Shown here one piece after another: positions 5,139-8,025 of a DNA stretch of 8,025 bases. This DNA is from RGIG7300 sp045657645 (GTDB lineage: Bacteria; Bacillota; Clostridia; Oscillospirales; CAG-272). Below the pieces are notes generated by a model. It made no database searches and had not been told where the DNA came from. It was given only the letters and a program-made list of their open reading frames with translations. The DNA is taken from the NCBI GenBank assembly GCA_045657645.1, contig JAZOTL010000002.1:1-8025 (forward strand), in the 5' to 3' direction. The translations under genes and the position numbers were made by a program. Position 1 is the stretch's first letter, and each line of letters opens with the position of its first letter.

Positions 5139-5489
5139 ATGAACACCCTTAATATTGTTTTCGGAGTTATTCTTTTAGTATTCGCAGTATTTCTTGTAAT
5201 CGCTGTACTTATGCAGTCAGGTAAGAGCAAGAACCTTTCCGGTTCTATCGCAGGCGGCGCAGAAACCTTCTTTGGTAAGACCAAGGGCAAGGCTTTGGAT
5301 AAGGTTCTTTCCAAGGTTACAACAATAGTTGCTATCCTTTTCGTTGTTCTCGTTATCGTTGTTTACGTTATTCACGATAACGGTGCTACCGACACCGCTA
5401 CAGCAGGCGATCCCACCGCTGTTACAACCGTAGCAAACGATACTACCGCTGCTGATACTACCGCAGCTGATACTACTGTTGCAGAGTAA
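5139..5489 (+). CDS. secG: SecG preprotein translocase subunit
   Basis: SecG is the small subunit of the SecYEG channel in the cytoplasmic membrane and assists SecA-driven export. The 116-residue protein has the family pattern: a first membrane helix (about residues 4-25), the conserved cytosolic loop LMQSGKSKNLSGSIAGGAE with a following ETFFGKTKGKALDKVLSKVT, and a second helix (about 64-83). Typical SecG proteins are about 75-110 residues; this one is extended by an Ala/Thr/Asp-rich tail containing three DTTAA-type repeats (residues 101-115). The ATG at 5139 is chosen over an in-frame TTG at 5127, because GGAGG (5129-5133) lies just upstream of the ATG and overlaps the TTG. It has its own promoter and a strong terminator. 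The next gene, rnr, is the usual partner of secG in Bacillota. Confidence 0.96.
   Translation: MNTLNIVFGVILLVFAVFLVIAVLMQSGKSKNLSGSIAGGAETFFGKTKGKALDKVLSKVTTIVAILFVVLVIVVYVIHDNGATDTATAGDPTAVTTVANDTTAADTTAADTTVAE
5439..5483 (+). repeat. Three 15-bp tandem repeats in the secG tail
   Basis: GATACTACCGCTGCT, GATACTACCGCAGCT and GATACTACTGTTGCA follow one another in frame and encode DTTAA, DTTAA and DTTVA. Copies 1 and 2 differ at one base. Such repeats are prone to copy-number change without breaking the frame. Confidence 0.85.
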
Positions 5490-5511
5490 TTTTTAAAATC
5501 TAATATATAAC

Positions 5512-5547
5512 GCCGCCTTTGGAAACACTAAAGGCGGCAGTTTTTTT
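5512..5547 (+). terminator. Intrinsic terminator of secG
   Basis: GCCGCCTTT (5512-5520) pairs perfectly with AAAGGCGGC (5530-5538) around a 9-nt loop, followed by AG and seven T residues (5541-5547). It lies 22 nt after the secG stop. Transcription of rnr from the secG promoter would need readthrough. Confidence 0.9.
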
Positions 5548-5548
5548 C

Positions 5549-5582
5549 TCCGCTTTTGAAAAAGCGGAACCAAAACTTTTAA
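5549..5582 (-). repeat. Dispersed repeat end, copy 4 (short palindromic form)
   Basis: TCCGCTTTTGAAAAAGCGGA (5549-5568) plus ACCAAAACTTTTAA is nearly identical to 3797-3830. The following bases (AGAATGGGTTCGCACAAACT) match the bases after copy 1 (ATGAATGGAATTGCACAAAC), showing that the homology extends beyond the palindrome. Confidence 0.78.
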
Positions 5583-5614
5583 GAATGGGTTCGCACAAAC
5601 TTTTTCTTTTGGTT

Positions 5615-5720
5615 GCACCAATAATATTACCGTGCACCTAAATAAACGATTAAAGTGAAAGATAATACGATTATTAAAGTTTTTTACCAAGCTTTTTTCA
5701 AAAGGTTACCTGTTGTGTTA
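5615..5720 (+). repeat. Tandem unit A inside the secG-rnr element
   Basis: This unit begins GCACCAATAATATTACCGTG and contains ACGATTATTAAAG and a repeat end TTTTTTACCAAGCTTTTTTC (copy 5, 5671-5704). That end breaks off at AAAAGGTTACC instead of AAAAAAGCGG. It is 106 nt from the corresponding start of unit B, so the two are an imperfect tandem duplication. Confidence 0.7.
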
Positions 5721-5820
5721 GCACTAATAATATTTCCGAGCACCTAAAGAAAGAAATAAATTAAAATACTAAACGATTATTAAAGTTTTTTGCCAAGCTT
5801 TTTTTCAAAAAAGCGGGGGA
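5721..5820 (+). repeat. Tandem unit B inside the secG-rnr element
   Basis: It begins GCACTAATAATATTTCCGAG, contains GCACCTAAAGAAA and ACGATTATTAAAG, and ends in the complete long-form repeat end (copy 6, 5778-5819). Its GCACCTAAAGAAA core is also found, inverted, at about 3851-3871 next to copy 2. Its final GGGGGAG adjoins the ribosome binding site of rnr. Confidence 0.7.
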
Positions 5821-5821
5821 G

Positions 5822-5827
5822 AAAGGA
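5822..5827 (+). promoter_or_regulatory. Ribosome binding site deciding the rnr start
   Basis: AAAGGA ends 4 nt before the ATG at 5832, and GGGGGAG (5815-5821, mostly the repeat end) lies 10 nt before it. Both favour this ATG. A TTG at 5790 is in frame, but its 14 extra codons are pure repeat sequence. Confidence 0.65.
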
Positions 5828-5831
5828 TAAT

Positions 5832-7964
5832 ATGAAAGAATTTTTAAAGGAATATATAAACTCTCCCACATATAAACCAAAGGGAGAGGACGGCTTGTTT
5901 TCCTGTGCTGCAGGGGCGGGCCACAATGATTACATTGAATTCAGAGAAGCTATAGCAGAGCTTTTAAAGGAAGGGGAGATAGTTCCCACATCCCAGGGTA
6001 AGCTTATAGCCCTGAGCCGTTCGGGATATATAAAAGGAACCTTCCGCGCTTCGGGCAGGGGGTTTGGTTTTGTTACCCCCGAGGGGGAACGCACAAAGGA
6101 CAACGACATTTTCATCCCCGGCAAGTACACCCGTGGTGCCCTTGAAGGAGATATTGTAATATGCACAAGCGTACCCTCAAAGGAAGGCAAAAGCCGCGAG
6201 GGCGAGGTGCGCAGTATACTTTGCCACAGTATAGAAAGGGTTGTAGGAACCCTTGTAAAGATGCCTGTGCGTGGCAGAAAGGGCCGCAGGCTTTTTGCCG
6301 TTGCCCCTGATGACAAAAAGATAGGCTTTCAGATAGTAGTCAGTCTTCCCACCGATAAGCAGGTGCGTGTAGAGGACAAGGTTGAGGTGAAAATAACCAA
6401 ATATCCCGAAGGGCCCTTTGCCGCAAAGGGGGAGATAACCGAGGTTTTTGGCCACGCCTACACAAGAGAGGCAAACTACGCCTCAATACTCCATTCCAAC
6501 GGCATACGCACCACCTTTGACGAAGCCGTACTTGCCGAAGCCGACCGCGAGGCCGAGGATATACCCGACACAGCCGATGGCCGCGAGGACATAACCGATA
6601 AAATACTTTTCACTATAGACGGCGAGGATGCAAAGGACTTAGACGACGCCGTTTCCCTTGAAAAAACAGAGGAAGGCTACCTTTTAGGAGTTCATATAGC
6701 CGACGTTTCCCACTACGTAAGGCAGGGCAGCGCCCTTGACCGTGAGGCCTTTGAGCGAGGCACAAGCGTTTACTTTACCGACCAGGTTGTACCAATGCTG
6801 CCAAAGGCACTTTCCAACGGCATTTGCTCCCTTAACCCGGGAGTAAACAGGCGCGCACTTTCTGCATTTATAACCCTTGACAAAAAGGGAAGTATCCTTT
6901 CCTGTGACGTTAAAAAGACCCTTATAAAATCACGGGTGAGGGGTGTTTACAGCGAGGTAAACGACCTTTTTGAAAAGGGAGAAAGCTCTGAATTTTACTC
7001 AAAATACTCCCTTTTGTACCCCGATACTCTGCCAAATATGTACGAGCTTTACACTCTGCTTGCAAAAAAGAGTGGGGCAAAGGGAGCGCTGGAGCTTGAA
7101 ACCGAGGAAGCAAAGATACTTGTAGACCAAAACGGCCTGCCCACCGATATAATAAAGCGGGAGCGCGGAGACGCAGAAAAGCTTATTGAGCAGTTTATGC
7201 TGTGCGCAAACGAAGCTGTGGCAAACTGGCTTTACGATATGGCCATGCCCTGCGTTTACCGTATACACGAGGATCCCGACCCCGAAAAGATAAAGGATTT
7301 TTCGATTTTTGCCCACAATTTAGGCTTAAACGTACGCAGCCTTGGGGCAAAGAAGCTCCACCCCTCTGCCCTTACCCCCATACTTTCGGAAGCAAAGGAA
7401 AAGGGGATAGGCAACACCGTTTCAAGCGTACTTCTGCGTTCACTTTCAAAGGCAAAATACTCCTCACACCCCCTGCGCCATTTTGGACTTTCGATAGATA
7501 AATACTGCCACTTTACCTCACCCATACGCCGCTACCCCGACCTTTTTACCCACCGTATAATCACAAACATACTTTCGGGTAACATAAGTGAGGGTGCCAC
7601 CTCCTACCTTGCAACCAAGGCAGAAGCGGCGGCCATAAAGTCAAGCGAGAACGAGATAAAGGCGGTATGTGCCGAAAGGGAGATAGAGGACCTTTACAAG
7701 TGCATATATATGTTTGACTCTATAGGCGAGGAATTCGACGCGGTGATATCCTCGGTTACAGGCTTTGGTATATTCTGCCGCCTTGAAAACACCTGCGAGG
7801 GCCTTGTGCCTATAGCATCCCTTGCGGGCTACTACGTTTACAACGAGCCTACAAAGAGCCTTGTGTGCGGCGCTCACAGCTACAAGCCGGGCGACAGGGT
7901 AAGAATAGTTATTGAGGATATAGATATAATTACACGAAAAATAGAAATGAAAATTATAGGGTGA
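5832..7964 (+). CDS. rnr: Ribonuclease R
   Basis: RNase R is a processive 3'-to-5' exoribonuclease that degrades structured RNA, and it works with SmpB/tmRNA in RNA quality control. The 710-residue protein shows the full domain order: a winged-helix-like N-terminus (about 1-62), a first cold-shock domain (GYIKGTFRASGRGFGFV, from about 65), a second OB domain (about 135-205), the RNB catalytic domain (about 245-580) and a C-terminal S1 domain (about 631-710). The four metal-binding aspartates are in TIDGEDAKDLDDAV: D263, D269, D271 and D272. The second signature, HFTSPIRRYPDL, is at 560-571. The protein stops right after the S1 domain (RKIEMKIIG), without the Lys-rich tail of E. coli RNase R. 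The gene follows secG, as in many Bacillota, but is separated from it by a strong terminator and a repeat block. The stop codon is inside a palindrome. Confidence 0.97.
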   Translation: MKEFLKEYINSPTYKPKGEDGLFSCAAGAGHNDYIEFREAIAELLKEGEIVPTSQGKLIALSRSGYIKGTFRASGRGFGFVTPEGERTKDNDIFIPGKYTRGALEGDIVICTSVPSKEGKSREGEVRSILCHSIERVVGTLVKMPVRGRKGRRLFAVAPDDKKIGFQIVVSLPTDKQVRVEDKVEVKITKYPEGPFAAKGEITEVFGHAYTREANYASILHSNGIRTTFDEAVLAEADREAEDIPDTADGREDITDKILFTIDGEDAKDLDDAVSLEKTEEGYLLGVHIADVSHYVRQGSALDREAFERGTSVYFTDQVVPMLPKALSNGICSLNPGVNRRALSAFITLDKKGSILSCDVKKTLIKSRVRGVYSEVNDLFEKGESSEFYSKYSLLYPDTLPNMYELYTLLAKKSGAKGALELETEEAKILVDQNGLPTDIIKRERGDAEKLIEQFMLCANEAVANWLYDMAMPCVYRIHEDPDPEKIKDFSIFAHNLGLNVRSLGAKKLHPSALTPILSEAKEKGIGNTVSSVLLRSLSKAKYSSHPLRHFGLSIDKYCHFTSPIRRYPDLFTHRIITNILSGNISEGATSYLATKAEAAAIKSSENEIKAVCAEREIEDLYKCIYMFDSIGEEFDAVISSVTGFGIFCRLENTCEGLVPIASLAGYYVYNEPTKSLVCGAHSYKPGDRVRIVIEDIDIITRKIEMKIIG

Positions 7965-7984
7965 TAAGAAAATTCTTATCACCC
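7959..7984 (+). terminator. Palindrome overlapping the rnr stop codon
   Basis: GGGTGATAAGAA (7959-7970) and TTCTTATCACCC (7973-7984) are a perfect 12-base inverted repeat around AA. The left arm contains the last glycine codon and the TGA stop. No T-tract follows directly; the next bases are the TCCGCTTTTT palindrome. It may act as a terminator together with that repeat, or as a 3'-end stabiliser. Confidence 0.55.
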
Positions 7985-8004
7985 TCCGCTTTTTCAAAAG
8001 CGGA
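7985..8004. repeat. Dispersed repeat end, copy 7 (short palindromic form)
   Basis: TCCGCTTTTTCAAAAGCGGA directly abuts the rnr palindrome. It is a 20-base palindrome with 9-bp arms, and its reverse complement is identical to the sequence at 3797-3816 and 5549-5568. The bases after it (CAGCCTATTCAAATTGACAAG) do not match the other copies within the visible 21 nt. Confidence 0.7.
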
Positions 8005-8025
8005 CAGCCTATTCAAATTGACAAG

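Larger units (their letters stand above)
5549..5820. repeat. Composite repeat element between secG and rnr (MITE-like outline)
   Basis: This block of about 270 bp starts 1 nt after the T-tract of the secG terminator and ends 11 nt before the rnr ATG. Its left end (5549-5582) and right end (5778-5819) are imperfect inverted repeats, both reading TCC..GCTTTT.. from the outside and reaching AAAACTTTAA inside. It contains two tandem units of about 105 nt. No transposase and no credible reading frame is present. I see no convincing promoter inside it, so how rnr is transcribed is open. A miniature inverted-repeat element is the best description, but target-site duplications were not found by eye. 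Confidence 0.62.

Noticed and set aside
5072..5152. 26-codon upstream frame (MRKYRYF...) overlapping the secG start
   Set aside because: It has no ribosome binding site, begins almost at the predicted transcript start, and uses the secG Shine-Dalgarno as codons; translational coupling is possible but unsupported.
3679..5820. CRISPR array
   Set aside because: The repeats are inverted, diverged and unevenly spaced, with no constant-length spacers and no cas gene.
5549..5820. Insertion sequence with a transposase
   Set aside because: No reading frame of transposase size or motif is present; at most it is a non-autonomous element, and no clear target-site duplication was seen.
5790..5831. TTG start adding 14 residues to RNase R
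   Set aside because: The added codons are the end of the dispersed repeat and have no ribosome binding site.
5490..5831. Internal sigma-A promoter for rnr inside the repeat
   Set aside because: TTGCAC (5613) and TTGTGT (5712) lack a -10 hexamer at 16-18 nt, so no promoter is called.

Overview
The window looks like a chromosomal segment of a low-to-mid GC, spore-forming member of the Bacillota (class Clostridia, probably a gut Oscillospirales/Ruminococcaceae-like lineage). This rests on strong AGGAGG-type ribosome binding sites, sigma-A promoters of Bacillota type, the secG-rnr gene order, a SpoIIQ-like gene with a sigma-F-type promoter, and intergenic hairpin repeats of a kind I associate with gut Clostridia. 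The lineage is an inference; no rRNA or tRNA gene is present to fix it.

Layout. (1) Positions 27-1891, minus strand: a two-gene operon. It starts at a TTGATT-N17-TATACT promoter, encodes a NifU/IscU-like iron-sulfur scaffold protein and then a GGGtGRT-family protein, and ends at a perfect bidirectional terminator. (2) Positions 1951-3687, plus strand: a divergent TTGACC-N17-TATAAT promoter drives a 535-residue lipoprotein-like or membrane-anchored protein. Its C-terminal M23/LytM domain has lost both zinc ligands of the HxxxD-type motif and both histidines of HxH. (3) Positions 3679-4222: a 0.5-kb intergenic region with no credible gene, built of nested inverted and direct repeats. (4) Positions 4212-5002, minus strand: a SpoIIQ-like LytM protein with an intact zinc site, behind a sequence matching the sigma-F consensus. 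(5) Positions 5032-5547, plus strand: secG with its own sigma-A promoter and terminator. (6) Positions 5549-5820: a second repeat block with an inverted-repeat outline and an internal tandem duplication, ending 12 nt before rnr. (7) Positions 5832-7964, plus strand: rnr (RNase R), followed by a stop-overlapping palindrome and another copy of the repeat end.

How the parts fit. secG and rnr are a conserved housekeeping neighbourhood (protein export and RNA quality control; smpB commonly follows but lies outside the window). The SpoIIQ-like gene belongs to forespore engulfment. Its promoter lies back to back with that of secG, 29 bp apart. The inactive LytM protein converges on it and shares the SpoIIQ-type Y-x-N-L variant, so the two may be related paralogues. 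The iron-sulfur scaffold/GGGtGRT pair is a recurrent but functionally uncharacterised couple.

The most striking non-coding feature is a dispersed repeat with a palindromic end (TCCGCTTTT-GA-AAAAGCGGA or a variant extended with AAGCTTGGC). It sits directly after the terminator or palindrome of three genes, supplies the last codons and stop of the SpoIIQ-like gene, and reaches to the ribosome binding site of rnr. I did not find a CRISPR array, a transposase gene or an RNA gene.
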